Notes: a model not told the origin generated them from the sequence alone. A stretch of 38,844 nt of DNA from Chloroflexota bacterium (GCA_028875655.1 JAPPCX010000078.1:1-38844), one strand, 5' to 3'. Positions 6,864 through 16,148 are shown, numbered from the stretch's first letter. Numbers and translations are program-made.

Positions 6864-7979
6864 TTAGCCCTTGAAGCCGACTTTGGGTAGCACCCGCCCT
6901 AGCGCCTCCAGCACCTCGGCGATGTCGGACTTGTTGACCCAGCCCAGGTGCCCGATGCGGAAACAGTGGCCGGTGAGCTTGCCCTGGCCGCCGGCCAGCA
7001 CCACGCCCTCTTCCTCGCGCATCATCGCCATGAACCGGCCGCCGTCGATTTCCTCGGGCATCTTGATGGCCGTTACAGTGTTCGAGGCGCGGGCCTCATC
7101 GTTGGCCAGGAGCGTCAGGCCCAGCGCCTTGACCCCGGCGCGGGTGTATTCGCCGATCTCAGCGTGGCGGTCGTACACCGATTCCAGGCCCTCGCCCAGG
7201 ATGCGATCCAGGCCCAACCGCAGGCCGTAGAGCAGCGCGACGTTGGGCGTCCACGGCGTCTGGCCGCGGACCAGGGAACGCTCGGCGGCCATCAGGTCGA
7301 AGTAGAACTTGGGCATCTTGGCGTCCTGGTAAGCCTCCCAGCCGCGGGCGCTGATGCTGATAAACGCAAGGCCCGGCGGAATCATAAAGCCCTTCTGCGA
7401 GCCGGTGGCCACCAGGTCGCAGTCCCAGCCGTCCACAGGCAGGGGCAGGCAGCCCAGGCTGCTCACCGCGTCAACCAGCAGCAGCTTGTCAAACTCGCCT
7501 TTGACCACGCGGGCAATGGACTCCAGGTCGTGGGTTACGCCGGTGGAGGTCTCGTTGTGGGTCACCAGCACCGCCTTGATGGACGGGTCCTTCTGCAACT
7601 CGGCGCGGATGGCCTCGGGATCGATGGCGTCGCCCCACTCGAAGTCCATGCGCAGCACGTCGGCGCCGTAGGTATCGGCAATCTGCACGAAGCGGTCGCC
7701 AAACGCGCCGGCGGTACACGCGATCACCCGGTCGCCGGGGGACAGGGTGTTGACGACGGCGGCTTCCAGAGCGCCGGTTCCGCTGGCGGTGAGGATGTAC
7801 AGGTCGTCGGTGGTCATAAAGACCTGCTTCAACCCCTCGGTTGTGGCCTCGATCAGCTCCTTGAACTCGGGCCCCCGGTGGTTGATCATGGGCAGCGACA
7901 TTTCCTCGACGATATCGTCGGGGATGGGCGTCGGGCCGGGGGTACGCAGGTTTTGCGGGGCAATCTTGGTCAAGGTCAT
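6864..7979 (-). CDS. Class V aminotransferase (alanine-glyoxylate / serine-pyruvate type)
   Basis: This is a PLP-dependent fold-type I enzyme of the AGXT/serine-pyruvate aminotransferase family. Motifs: TPGPTPIP at the N-terminus (13-20), SGTGALEAA (66-74) that grips the PLP phosphate, HNETSTGV (141-148), Asp170 in LLLVDAVSSLG for the pyridine nitrogen, and Lys196 in ATGSQKGFM as the Schiff-base lysine. The ATG at 7979 is preferred over the longer frame to 8003 because AGGAG lies 8 bases upstream. The likely reaction moves an amino group from Ala or Ser to glyoxylate or pyruvate. Phosphonate-type or purine-catabolism transaminases of the same family remain possible. It is divergent from pepP and has its own promoter. 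Confidence 0.92.
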   Translation of the reverse strand: MTLTKIAPQNLRTPGPTPIPDDIVEEMSLPMINHRGPEFKELIEATTEGLKQVFMTTDDLYILTASGTGALEAAVVNTLSPGDRVIACTAGAFGDRFVQIADTYGADVLRMDFEWGDAIDPEAIRAELQKDPSIKAVLVTHNETSTGVTHDLESIARVVKGEFDKLLLVDAVSSLGCLPLPVDGWDCDLVATGSQKGFMIPPGLAFISISARGWEAYQDAKMPKFYFDLMAAERSLVRGQTPWTPNVALLYGLRLGLDRILGEGLESVYDRHAEIGEYTRAGVKALGLTLLANDEARASNTVTAIKMPEEIDGGRFMAMMREEEGVVLAGGQGKLTGHCFRIGHLGWVNKSDIAEVLEALGRVLPKVGFKG

Positions 7980-8097
7980 AAAAGAAACTCCTGGGCCCAC
8001 CACGTGGGCTGATTCGAACGATTACTTGGCGCGTGGCAAGGTCATACAGCACAAACGGCGTCGGATAGCAACGCCGCAAAGCACACACGCGACGGTT

Positions 8098-8126
8098 ATT
8101 ATATCAGATATTACGAAATCTGTCGG
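8098..8126 (-). promoter_or_regulatory. Promoter of the class V aminotransferase gene
   Basis: Read on the minus strand, CCGACA (8126-8121), a 17-base spacer and a perfect TATAAT (8103-8098) form a sigma-70-like promoter pointing at the gene starting at 7979, with a leader of about 110 bases. Confidence 0.55.
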
Positions 8127-8145
8127 GTCGCCGTGCTGGTTGGTA

Positions 8146-8174
8146 TTGCCATACGCTCGACCCGTTGGTATAAT
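8146..8174 (+). promoter_or_regulatory. Promoter of the aminopeptidase P gene
   Basis: TTGCCA (8146-8151), a 17-base spacer and a perfect TATAAT (8169-8174) give a strong sigma-70-type promoter. The expected start point is near 8181, about 40 bases before the ATG at 8222. It is back to back with the aminotransferase promoter. Confidence 0.75.
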
Positions 8175-8221
8175 TCCTCACGGTCAATATCGATGCTTCA
8201 CTCGCCTGAGACCTGTATCAA

Positions 8222-9550
8222 ATGAGCGCTGGCCTCCTGGCAACGCAACCTCACGAGTTCCGTTCCCGCCGTCGTCGGTTGATGGATTCCCTGACGGACG
8301 GAGCCATCGTCATCGCGGCGGGACACGACGCCCCGCGCAACAACGACGTTGACCACCAGTACCGTCAGGACTCGTCCTTCTGGTATCTGACCGGGTTTGA
8401 CGAGCCCGACGCCGTGGCGGTACTCCGTCCGGGTTCCGACACGCCCTACACCCTGTTCGTGCGTCCATACGATCCCACTTTCGAGATTTGGGTGGGACGC
8501 CGGGCCGGCGTCCGCGGCGCCGTCGGCCAGTTGGGCGCAAACGCAGCCTACCCGCTGGAACAACTGGACTCCCAGCTTCCCAAGCTCCTGGCCGAGTGCG
8601 AGACCATCCACTACGCACTGGGCAGCGACGACCGCGTGGACGGGATCATATCCGGGCTGGTCAAGCAGCGCCGACGGATGGCCCAGCGCGGCGCCAAAAG
8701 CGTCCGCCGGATCGAGGACCCCACCGCTCAAATCGACGCCATGCGGCAGGTGAAAACCGACGAGGAAGTTGCCCTCCTCCAGCGCGCCATTGACATCACC
8801 GCCGTGGGCTTTGAGTCTGCTATGCAGACCGCTGCCCCGGGCATTGCGGAGTACGAAGTACAGGCTGCCCTGGAGCGCCCCTTCCGGCACCTTGGTTCGC
8901 CGCGCAACGGCTATCCTTCCATCGTGGCCGGCGGGGCCAACGCCTGCGTTTTGCACTACGTCCGCAACGACGAAACGCTGGGACCCGATGATCTGCTGCT
9001 GATCGACGCGGGCGCCGAGTACGGCTATTACACCGCCGACGTTACCCGCACCTGGCCCGTATCAGGCACCTTCACCCCGGCCCAAAGGGACATCTACGAT
9101 ATTGTCCTGGAGTCGCAGAAGAAAGCCATCGCCGAAGTGAAGCCCGGCGTCGGCTTTGACGACGTCCACAAGGTCGCCACGCGCACCCTGATCGAAGGGT
9201 TGGTAAACTTGGGTATCATGGGCGGCGACGTAGAGCAAATTCTCAACGATGCTGCTTACCGTGATTACTATATGCACGCCACGTCCCACTGGCTCGGTTT
9301 GGACGTGCACGACTGCGGCGCGTATCGCGATGAGAAAGGCCAGATCCGGCTCCGTCCCGGGATGGTGCTGACCGTCGAGCCCGGCCTTTATTTTGGCGCC
9401 CAGGCCAAAAAGGCCCCCGAAGCCTACCGTGGCATCGGCATTCGCATTGAGGACGATGTGCTCGTGACGGGAGACGGCTGCCGGGTGCTGTCGGAGGCGA
9501 TTCCCAAAGAAGCCGACGAGTTGGAAGCCATCGTCAAGGATGGACGTTAG
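8222..9550 (+). CDS. pepP: Xaa-Pro aminopeptidase (aminopeptidase P, M24B)
   Basis: This is a cytoplasmic metallo-aminopeptidase that removes the N-terminal residue from peptides with proline in second place. The N-terminal creatinase-like domain (about 10-165) carries the family segment QDSSFWYLTGFDEPDAV. The C-terminal pita-bread domain has all five dinuclear-metal ligands: Asp262 (LLIDAG), Asp273 (TADVTR), His356 (ATSHWLG), Glu386 (TVEPGLY) and Glu410 (IRIEDD), plus the substrate His in LDVHD. The 442-residue length matches PepP. It has its own promoter and ends before a strong hairpin terminator at 9624. No transmembrane or export signal is present. Confidence 0.95.
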   Translation: MSAGLLATQPHEFRSRRRRLMDSLTDGAIVIAAGHDAPRNNDVDHQYRQDSSFWYLTGFDEPDAVAVLRPGSDTPYTLFVRPYDPTFEIWVGRRAGVRGAVGQLGANAAYPLEQLDSQLPKLLAECETIHYALGSDDRVDGIISGLVKQRRRMAQRGAKSVRRIEDPTAQIDAMRQVKTDEEVALLQRAIDITAVGFESAMQTAAPGIAEYEVQAALERPFRHLGSPRNGYPSIVAGGANACVLHYVRNDETLGPDDLLLIDAGAEYGYYTADVTRTWPVSGTFTPAQRDIYDIVLESQKKAIAEVKPGVGFDDVHKVATRTLIEGLVNLGIMGGDVEQILNDAAYRDYYMHATSHWLGLDVHDCGAYRDEKGQIRLRPGMVLTVEPGLYFGAQAKKAPEAYRGIGIRIEDDVLVTGDGCRVLSEAIPKEADELEAIVKDGR

Positions 9551-9623
9551 GCCATGCTCTCCGCTGCTGTGAAAAACGCCGCACCTGCTGCACTGCGCCC
9601 TGTGGCGCATTCGTGGACACTCG

Positions 9624-9653
9624 ATACGGGGATTTTATTCCCCGTATTTTTTT
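9624..9653 (+). terminator. Rho-independent terminator after pepP
   Basis: ATACGGGGA (9624-9632) and TCCCCGTAT (9639-9647) form a perfect 9-bp stem with a 6-base loop, followed by a run of seven T (9647-9653). Confidence 0.9.
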
Positions 9654-9763
9654 GGCCCTTTGCCAGCCGGGTCAGAAGCCTCCACAAAGCCGGAGTACTG
9701 AAAATTCCCGCCGTTCCCGGAGCGGCCATTCCCGAGTCGGGATTGGCCCCTTTCCCATTCGCC

Positions 9764-9797
9764 AGAGCGAAGTCTTTACGCTTCGCTCTATTTTTTT
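9764..9797 (+). terminator. Second rho-independent terminator in the pepP-pstS gap
   Basis: AGAGCGAAG (9764-9772) and CTTCGCTCT (9781-9789) form a perfect 9-bp stem with an 8-base loop, followed by A and seven T (9790-9797). It is 110 bases beyond the first terminator, so something may be transcribed between them. Confidence 0.88.
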
Positions 9798-9993
9798 GCC
9801 CGCGCAGTAAGGTCCACGGTTTCGTTGACCGTCACCCTGTTGGGCGATTCGATAATCACCGGTATCGCAACGGAGGGATGCCTATCGAATGATGCTGCTT
9901 GAGGGCGGTCGGCGGATGCCGGCGGTCCGATTTACTCAGAGTGAAATTGCCTAGCGCCAACGAACCTGAAAACCGACGATTCGAGGAGGATCG

Positions 9994-11142
9994 ATGAGTT
10001 CCCCCAATTTGGATGCTCTGAAAAGCTTGCCGATGCGGCTGTTGATTCTGGTGACCGCTACGGCCTGTGCAATCGTCCTGATGTCGGCGGCCTGCGGCCC
10101 GTCGTCCGAAACGCCAGCCAAGACCGGCGGCGCTGCCGCCGGCTCCACCGTGTCCAGTGACGGTTCGACAACTTCAACCACCGCTGCCACCACGGGCAGC
10201 GCCGCCAATCCCACCATGTACGCCAGCCTTTCCGGCGACATTCCGATTGACGGTTCCTCAACCGTGTTCCCCATCACGGAGGCGGTTGCCGAGCAATTCG
10301 GCGACCTCGCCGGCCGCAACGTCCGCGCCGTCGTCGGCATCTCCGGCACCGGCGGCGGATTCAAGAAGTTCTGCGCCAGCGAGACCGTTATCTCAAACGC
10401 GTCTCGTCCCATCAAGCAGAAGGAAGTTGACCTGTGCGCCGCCGCCGGCATCGAATACATCGAGTTGCCCGTAGCCATCGACGGCCTGTCCGTCGTGGTG
10501 AATCCGCAGAACGACTTCGTGGACTGCCTGACCGTTGAGCAACTCAACATGATCTGGAAGCCCGAGTCGGAGGGCGTTATCGCCAAGTGGAACCAGGTTG
10601 ACCCTTCCTGGCCGGCCGAGGACATCAAGATGTACGCCCCCGGCGTTGACTCCGGTACCTTTGACTACTTCACCGAAGCCATCAACGGCGATGGCGGCGT
10701 CTCTCGCGGCGACTTCGTGGCCTCCGAGGACGACAACGTGCTGGTGCAGGGGGTGTCCGGCGACAAGTACAGCCTGGGCTACTTCGGCTACGCCTACTTC
10801 GTGGAGAACCGGGACAAAGTGAAGGTGGTGCCGATTGACGGCGGCAGCGGCTGCATCGCGCCCACCGACGAAGCCATCAACAATGGTTCCTACGCGCCGT
10901 TGAGCCGCCCGCTTTTCATCTACGTTAGGGCCGACGCCGCGCAGGAACCGCACATTGCCGAGTTCGTTCGCTACTACCTGAGTGACCAAGGCCAGCAGTT
11001 GGCCGCCTCGGTGGGATATATCCCGTTCCCTCAGGAGGTGTATGCCCTGAGCCTTACCAAGTTCAACGCCGGTACGGTTGGCACCGTGTTCGGCGGTAAC
11101 AACGCCTTCAACGGCCCCGTCGCCGAAGGACTGATGAAGTAA
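9994..11142 (+). CDS. pstS: PstS-type phosphate-binding lipoprotein
   Basis: This is a substrate-binding protein of a high-affinity phosphate ABC importer, anchored outside the membrane. The signal ends in a lipobox (LMSAAC) near residue 32, followed by a Ser/Thr/Gly tether. The mature part begins with the PstS hallmark [20 protein letters not shown], followed by [34 protein letters not shown], and a C-terminal [19 protein letters not shown]. Cys pairs (CASE...DLCAA) probably form a disulfide. The ribosome site GAGGAGG lies 7 bases before ATG 9994. No pstC, pstA, pstB or phoU gene follows: the next gene is convergent. It therefore works with a transporter encoded elsewhere, or serves as a phosphate sensor/scavenger. 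Confidence 0.93.
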   Translation: MSSPNLDALKSLPMRLLILVTATACAIVLMSAACGPSSETPAKTGGAAAGSTVSSDGSTTSTTAATTGSAANPTMYASLSGDIPIDGSSTVFPITEAVAEQFGDLAGRNVRAVVGISGTGGGFKKFCASETVISNASRPIKQKEVDLCAAAGIEYIELPVAIDGLSVVVNPQNDFVDCLTVEQLNMIWKPESEGVIAKWNQVDPSWPAEDIKMYAPGVDSGTFDYFTEAINGDGGVSRGDFVASEDDNVLVQGVSGDKYSLGYFGYAYFVENRDKVKVVPIDGGSGCIAPTDEAINNGSYAPLSRPLFIYVRADAAQEPHIAEFVRYYLSDQGQQLAASVGYIPFPQEVYALSLTKFNAGTVGTVFGGNNAFNGPVAEGLMK

Positions 11143-11156
11143 TTCATCGGGCTTAC

Positions 11157-11185
11157 ATACGGGCGGGTTTCAAACCCGCCCCTAC
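11157..11185. repeat. Palindromic intergenic repeat, copy 2
   Basis: The 14-bp arms ATACGGGCGGGTTT and AAACCCGCCCCTAC differ from a perfect palindrome at two positions. The right arm is identical to that of the copy at 2216. It lies between the convergent pstS and SulP genes and could serve as a two-way terminator. Confidence 0.8.
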
Positions 11186-11238
11186 ATCGTTTCGGCGCCG
11201 TTGGATTTAGGATGTTGCATTTCTGTCGTTTGACCTGG

Positions 11239-12771
11239 TCAGATTGTCCCCGACCTTATTGCCGCTTTGGCCTCTTCAACATCGGTAACGACGTGGGCTG
11301 TGGACACGTCGCCGAAGGCGGTCAGCAATTCCTGCGCCACCCCGTGCAGGCCGGCGAGCGCTACCCGTCGCCCCGCCACAACCTGCGATACCAGCGTCGC
11401 CGCAGTGTCGTCCATGTACACAACCTTTCCGAAGTCGAAAATCGTAACCTGATTCTCAACTATGTCTCTGTTGAGTATTCGCGCCATTTCTCGTGTGCTG
11501 GCCACTGAAACCCAGTCGGGCATCACGACCAGCCCCACTTGTGATTCGAAAGGGTCGCCATCCGGCCAAATCGTAGAATCCGGCAAGGGCAGCGATACCA
11601 GGCGTTGCAGCTCGGAGCGCTCGCTCCGCACTGCGCCCACCAGCCCCGCGACCACGAGGCCGATGACTACTGCAACGTTGAAGTCCACCAGCATGGCGAC
11701 GACTGCGGTGGTCAACGTCACGGCGGCATATCCGCGCGGGATTTTGACCATCCGCTTCAAATACCGCCAGTCGATGATCAGCCAACCGTTCACGATGACG
11801 ATGCCGGCCAGGGCGGCAATGGGTATCCGCTCTATCGGCAAGAAGAGCAACGTCAACAACACTACCAACGCGGCAACGATGGGAGATAGAACGCTCCGGC
11901 CTCCGGCTTGTATGTTCAGGAAGGTGGTGACGCTGGCTCCGCCGGGATTGCCGCCCAGGAACCCGCCCAGCAGGTTGCCCACCCCCAGGGCGGCGAGCAG
12001 TCGATTCGGCCGATGGCTGCCGCCGACCAGGTTGTCGGCTTGCAAAGCGGTAATCAGCGCGTTGGCGGCGCAAATCAGGGCCATGGTGAACGCCGGCAAG
12101 ATGAAAGACGGGTTGAAAACCGGTATCGTCAGGCTGGGCAATCCGCGTGGAATGTCCCCCACGACCGGCGCGGCCGGGAACCATACCGCGCCGATAACGG
12201 TGCCCACCACCAGCGCTACGAAAGGACCGGGGGTGTATCTGGCCAATCGACGCGGCCACGACAAACCGACGGCTACGGTTGCCGCCGCCACCGCCAGAGC
12301 GTGGAAATTGACCGATGCGCCGGGCCATGCCGCTGCATTGCCGATTGCTCCGCCCGGTGCGGTGGGCAAGCCCAACGCGGGAAGGATATGCGTGACGACC
12401 AGGATGATGCCGGCCGCGGCGAAAAATCCGACGAGCAGCGAGTGGGGAATATACGCGACCAATCTTCCCACTCGAACGACGGCAAAACCTACCAGGATAG
12501 CTCCGGCAAGCATCCCCGTGGTGAAGGCGGCCATCAGCCCGTACTCGGCAGCCACCGGAGCCAGCACTAACGCTACGAACACGTTGGGGCCGGCAATCAG
12601 AGCGCGGCAACTGCCGGCTGCTGCCGCGACCAATCCGATGGCGACCGCTCCGTAAAGGCCGGCCGCCGGCCCGACGCCTGAGATGAACCCGTAGGCCATT
12701 GCCACTGGCCCGAGCACAATGCCCACCACGATTCCCGCTTGCAAGTCAATGCCGATGGCGCGGATATTCAC
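11239..12771 (-). CDS. SulP family anion transporter with STAS domain
   Basis: This is an integral membrane transporter for sulfate, bicarbonate or another small anion (510 aa). The first 390 residues are a series of hydrophobic segments starting GIVVGIVLGPVAMAYGFISG, the SulP Sulfate_transp pattern with the later LGGFLGGNPGGASVTTFLNI signature. A cytoplasmic STAS domain fills about 405-505 (VTIFDFGKVVYMDDTAATLV), with Asp-Thr where many STAS domains have the regulatory Asp-Ser. The start is GTG at 12771 with GGAGG six bases upstream. The substrate cannot be told from sequence. It is divergent from the thiamine-diphosphate enzyme and convergent with pstS. Confidence 0.9.
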   Translation of the reverse strand: MNIRAIGIDLQAGIVVGIVLGPVAMAYGFISGVGPAAGLYGAVAIGLVAAAAGSCRALIAGPNVFVALVLAPVAAEYGLMAAFTTGMLAGAILVGFAVVRVGRLVAYIPHSLLVGFFAAAGIILVVTHILPALGLPTAPGGAIGNAAAWPGASVNFHALAVAAATVAVGLSWPRRLARYTPGPFVALVVGTVIGAVWFPAAPVVGDIPRGLPSLTIPVFNPSFILPAFTMALICAANALITALQADNLVGGSHRPNRLLAALGVGNLLGGFLGGNPGGASVTTFLNIQAGGRSVLSPIVAALVVLLTLLFLPIERIPIAALAGIVIVNGWLIIDWRYLKRMVKIPRGYAAVTLTTAVVAMLVDFNVAVVIGLVVAGLVGAVRSERSELQRLVSLPLPDSTIWPDGDPFESQVGLVVMPDWVSVASTREMARILNRDIVENQVTIFDFGKVVYMDDTAATLVSQVVAGRRVALAGLHGVAQELLTAFGDVSTAHVVTDVEEAKAAIRSGTI

Positions 12772-12844
12772 CGACTGCCTCCGGATGCTCCTTTAAGCCC
12801 ATGATCTGCCATATTGACACCGTTTGCGCTTGGGCGCGTTGCAT

Positions 12845-12874
12845 TTGACGCTAAAACTCGCGGGGGACTATATT
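12845..12874 (+). promoter_or_regulatory. Promoter of the thiamine-diphosphate enzyme gene
   Basis: TTGACG (12845-12850), an 18-base spacer and TATATT (12869-12874) form a good sigma-70-like promoter directed at the gene starting near 12955. Confidence 0.6.
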
Positions 12875-12954
12875 ATGCCCTGATTTCAGAATCACTGCCA
12901 ACGCAAGCCTGTTGAAAAGCAGTGACGAAAAGAGGCTGGTGTATCTTGGCAGTT

Positions 12955-14634
12955 ATGAGCGGAGGGGAAGCGCTGGTTCAGTCCCTGGTGCGAGAAGACG
13001 TCGAGGTAGTTTTTGGCATACCGGGCATCCAGATTTACGGCATTTTCGCAGCGCTCAGGGACGAACCCAGCATCCGCGTGATTACGACCCGTCACGAGCA
13101 GGCTGCCACCTATATGGCCGACGGTTACGCGCGCGCATCCGGGAAACCGGGTGTGGCCCTGGTGGTACCCGGTGTTGGCATATACAATGCGGCGTCCGGC
13201 TTGGCCACCGCTTACGCTCGTTCAGTTCCCGTTATGCTCATCGCCGGCCAGGTGCCGCGTGCCCTTATCGACAGAGGAGTGGGCGCAGTCCATGAAGTTC
13301 AGGATCAAATGGGGACGGTCGGCGCAGTGACCAAGTGGCGCCAGCGAGCGATCAGACCACGCGAAATCCCGTACGTCGTGTCGGAAGGCTTCCGGCAGAT
13401 GCGCACCGGTCGCCCGCGACCGGTCGTCATCGAGATTCCGCCGGATACCGGCGTTGAGCGTGAAGAAGTGGTGCTCCGGAATCCGTCCCCGGTTTCCCGT
13501 ATCATCCCCGACCTGAATCTGCTACGGGAAGCCGCCCACGTCATCGCCCGATCCCGGCTGCCGGTGATTTACGCCGGCGGCGGAGTTGCCCGCTCGGACG
13601 CGGAAGAGGCTTTGATCAATCTGGCGGAAACCACCAACATTCCGGTGGTAACCTCCACCGGGGGCAAAGGAACTGTTCCGGATAGTCATCCCCTTTGCTA
13701 CGGTTCCTGCTTCAGTCCTCGCGGCGAACGTCAGGAGATGAACCAGCTTTATGACGTCCTGGCGTCGGCCGATGTCGTGATTGGCATCGGAGCTCGTTTC
13801 TCCCTGGGTAATCCGGCCGGGGAGGCGTCCACGCTGATCAACATCAACATCGACGACAACGAACTGACCAGAATCCAATCCAACACCATACCGTTGCATG
13901 GCGACGCCAAAGCGACGATCAACGCCCTGCTCCCGCTTCTCATCGCTGCCGGCGCTGAAAATCGCTCCTCTCCCGCAGAAGCTGTCGCAGCAGCCCGGCG
14001 ACTGATCGCCTACTACGACATCGCGCTACAGGAGCCGCAATACCCGTTTTTGGAAGCGATACGCAAAGCCACACCTGACGACGCTTTCGTAACCTGGGAT
14101 GTTTCCCAAATGGGCTTCTACGCCCGCACTCACTGGCCGGTCAATCATCCCAAGACGTACATTGATTCCGGCTACCAGTTCAACCTCGGCTATGCATTTC
14201 CCGAGGCTCTCGGAGCGAAAATCGCGCAACCCGACCGGCCGGTTGTGTGCATCGCCGGTGATGGCGGTTTCATGTTCAACGCCTCGGAACTGGCCACCGC
14301 CGTCAAGTACGGAATCAACGTGGTTACTGTGGTTCTCCGGAATGACTCTTACGGCAACGTTGCCCGGGACCTGCACGAAACGTTTGCCGGCACTTATGAG
14401 ACCGACCTGCACAACCCCGACTTCGTCAAATTTGACGAGTCATTCGGGGCGATTGGAATGCGGACGTCGACTCCAATGGAGATAGCGAGCCTGTTGCCCG
14501 TCGCCCTGGAACAGCAGCGTCCCGTGCTTATCGACGTTCCAATCACGGATATGCCCATTCCGGCAGCGCCCCAGTTGGCTCCGGTGTACGCTCTGCCCTG
14601 GACACGGCCCCAGGAAGGGCTGATTGCAATCTGA
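12955..14634 (+). CDS. Thiamine-diphosphate-dependent enzyme, acetolactate synthase-like
   Basis: The protein has the three-domain ThDP fold of the acetolactate synthase/benzoylformate decarboxylase/oxalyl-CoA decarboxylase superfamily (559 aa). The N-terminal Pyr domain has FGIPGIQIY and the catalytic Glu48 (TTRHEQAATYMADGYAR). A central nucleotide-binding-like domain (about 185-335) follows, and the PP domain has the metal/ThDP motif GDGGFMFN (435-442) ending at Asn463 (LRNDSYGN). Family members begin 'MSGGEALV', so ATG 12955 is chosen; the frame extends to a GTG at 12922 with no better ribosome site. No small regulatory subunit or ilvC is adjacent, which argues against a dedicated branched-chain biosynthetic enzyme. 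The substrate is probably a 2-oxo acid. Confidence 0.88.
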   Translation: MSGGEALVQSLVREDVEVVFGIPGIQIYGIFAALRDEPSIRVITTRHEQAATYMADGYARASGKPGVALVVPGVGIYNAASGLATAYARSVPVMLIAGQVPRALIDRGVGAVHEVQDQMGTVGAVTKWRQRAIRPREIPYVVSEGFRQMRTGRPRPVVIEIPPDTGVEREEVVLRNPSPVSRIIPDLNLLREAAHVIARSRLPVIYAGGGVARSDAEEALINLAETTNIPVVTSTGGKGTVPDSHPLCYGSCFSPRGERQEMNQLYDVLASADVVIGIGARFSLGNPAGEASTLININIDDNELTRIQSNTIPLHGDAKATINALLPLLIAAGAENRSSPAEAVAAARRLIAYYDIALQEPQYPFLEAIRKATPDDAFVTWDVSQMGFYARTHWPVNHPKTYIDSGYQFNLGYAFPEALGAKIAQPDRPVVCIAGDGGFMFNASELATAVKYGINVVTVVLRNDSYGNVARDLHETFAGTYETDLHNPDFVKFDESFGAIGMRTSTPMEIASLLPVALEQQRPVLIDVPITDMPIPAAPQLAPVYALPWTRPQEGLIAI

Positions 14635-14690
14635 AAAACCCGCAGGGCGCCTCCCCTCCGTCCGGTCTTGCAGATTGTGGCGCATCCCGC

Positions 14691-16148
14691 TCAGTCCCGT
14701 TCCAGGAACTCCCGCACCTGCTCCATCAACGGCTCCCGGTCGTAGATGCTGAGCAACAACGCCGCGTTGCGCATCCAGTCCCCCTGGAAATAACGCTCGT
14801 ACAGCACCTGCCGGCTGCCGAACGCGCTGCACGCCGTGTCCCACGCCAGCCGGAACAGGCGCACCCGCTCGCGGGCCGTCGCCGTGTCGGTGTCCAGGTA
14901 GGTATCCAGCACTTCTCCCAGGGGGCCGTTGAAGTCCCGCTCGGACGGCAGCGCCATCAGGCTGCTGGAACCCAGCAACTGGATAATCTCCGCCATTCGC
15001 GGGTACATCTTGATGAACAGGTTGCGCGCTACGTTCAGCGGCACCCGGTCGGGCAGCATGACGCCCCACTCGTCGATGGCTGCGTTCACCTCCGATTGAG
15101 TCAGCAGGGCCTTGGTAATCTCCAGGTTTTCGACCAGTTCGGCTACCAACCCCTGCACCTGCGGGATGTCGCCGCTGCCCAGCGTCTTGACCATCAGGCT
15201 GGCGATGCCGGCCACGAACTCGCACTTGGCGACGTTCTTGGTTACCACCTGGTGGCCGGTGTGGACATACTGTCCCGTGGCGTTGGACATGTTGTTGCAC
15301 TTGTGCCGGTCGCCGTACAAGAACACCCGCTCCCAAGGCACCAGAACATCGTCGAAATAGACGATGGCATCCATTTCCTCGAACCGGGAACCCAGCGGAT
15401 GGTCGAAATGCGACTTGTCCAGGTCGAAGCTCTCGCGGCAGATGAACTTCAAGCCGTCGATTCCGCAGGGGACGGCGAAGGCGAACGCGTACTTGTGCGC
15501 GTCCTCGTCCCGGGCTAGCAAGCTCGACCGAGTCGGGTAGACCATGATCTCGTCGGACAGCGGGCCCAGCGTCGCCAGCACCCGGGGTCCGCGAACCACC
15601 AAGCCCGCGTCGGTTTCCCTGACCACGTGCAGCGCGACGTCGGTGGTGTAGTCCATTGATGTCGCTGCCGGCGTGCGGTTCCGCTGCAGGTTGACCAGCG
15701 TATGCGTCATGCAGAGGTCGTTTTCCCGGGCAAACTCATAGTAGTTGACGACGTTCTCCTTGAACTCCGGCCGGTTGTCGCCGAAGAAATCGCCGGCCGC
15801 CGCCATCGCCATGATGGTCAGATTCAGAAAATCGGGCGTGCGTCCCATCATCCCGTAGCTGGCATGCGCCCAGGCCGACATCATGTCGCGGCGCCGCGAC
15901 AGGTCATGGGCCGTCTTGGGGACGATGAATGACAACCCCACCGGGTCGCCGGTACTCGGCGATGAGTACGTCATGTCGCAACCCCCGTTGCCGTTGTGCT
16001 GCATGTCGTACAACCCGGCGATAGAGCGGGCGCCGCTGGCCAGTCCCGGGAACTCGGTAACGTCGTCAATCCGCGTGCCGTCCAGCCAGATTTCCCGGCG
16101 TTGCTCTTTCAGGCCGGCCAGATATTCGGCCCCGGTTCTAGCGCCCAT
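14691..16148 (-). CDS. HpaB-family flavin-dependent monooxygenase (4-hydroxyphenylacetate 3-hydroxylase type)
   Basis: This is a two-component flavin monooxygenase, oxygenase part, of acyl-CoA-dehydrogenase-like fold (485 aa). The start MGARTGAEYLAGLKEQRREI is the typical HpaB N-terminus, and FGDNRPEFKENVVNYYEFAR, the long central segment RFEEMDAIVYFDDVLVPWER and ATGQYVHTGHQVVTKNVAKC follow the family order. Such enzymes hydroxylate phenols with reduced FAD supplied by a separate HpaC reductase, which is not in the window. Relatives also include 4-hydroxybutyryl-CoA dehydratase, but the Cys/His cluster ligands of that enzyme were not clearly seen. It is the last gene of the operon with the AXE1-type hydrolase (63-base gap) and sulfotransferase. 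Confidence 0.88.
   Translation of the reverse strand: MGARTGAEYLAGLKEQRREIWLDGTRIDDVTEFPGLASGARSIAGLYDMQHNGNGGCDMTYSSPSTGDPVGLSFIVPKTAHDLSRRRDMMSAWAHASYGMMGRTPDFLNLTIMAMAAAGDFFGDNRPEFKENVVNYYEFARENDLCMTHTLVNLQRNRTPAATSMDYTTDVALHVVRETDAGLVVRGPRVLATLGPLSDEIMVYPTRSSLLARDEDAHKYAFAFAVPCGIDGLKFICRESFDLDKSHFDHPLGSRFEEMDAIVYFDDVLVPWERVFLYGDRHKCNNMSNATGQYVHTGHQVVTKNVAKCEFVAGIASLMVKTLGSGDIPQVQGLVAELVENLEITKALLTQSEVNAAIDEWGVMLPDRVPLNVARNLFIKMYPRMAEIIQLLGSSSLMALPSERDFNGPLGEVLDTYLDTDTATARERVRLFRLAWDTACSAFGSRQVLYERYFQGDWMRNAALLLSIYDREPLMEQVREFLERD

Larger units (their letters stand above)
9551..9993. other. Terminator-rich gap between pepP and pstS
   Basis: This 443-base gap has no convincing gene; an open frame at 9554-9892 runs through two terminators and looks unselected. 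It holds two strong plus-strand terminators (9624-9653 and 9764-9797). About 110 bases between them could be a short transcript. Beyond 9800 lies the pstS leader: TTGACC (9825-9830) and GATAAT (9851-9856) are 20 bases apart, too far for a confident promoter. I see no clear Pho-type direct repeats. Confidence 0.6.

Noticed and set aside
6948-8012. 354-codon plus-strand frame opposite the class V aminotransferase
   Set aside because: Shadow of a gene with an intact PLP site and clear start.
9554-9892. 112-codon frame in the pepP-pstS gap
   Set aside because: It runs through two strong transcription terminators and has no ribosome site or domain.
11462-12655. 397-codon plus-strand frame opposite the SulP gene
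   Set aside because: Antisense of a clear 510-codon transporter; no domain.
14440-15336. 298-codon minus-strand frame crossing the HpaB and ThDP gene ends
   Set aside because: Overlaps two well-supported genes and is rich in Arg/Gly/Pro with no domain.
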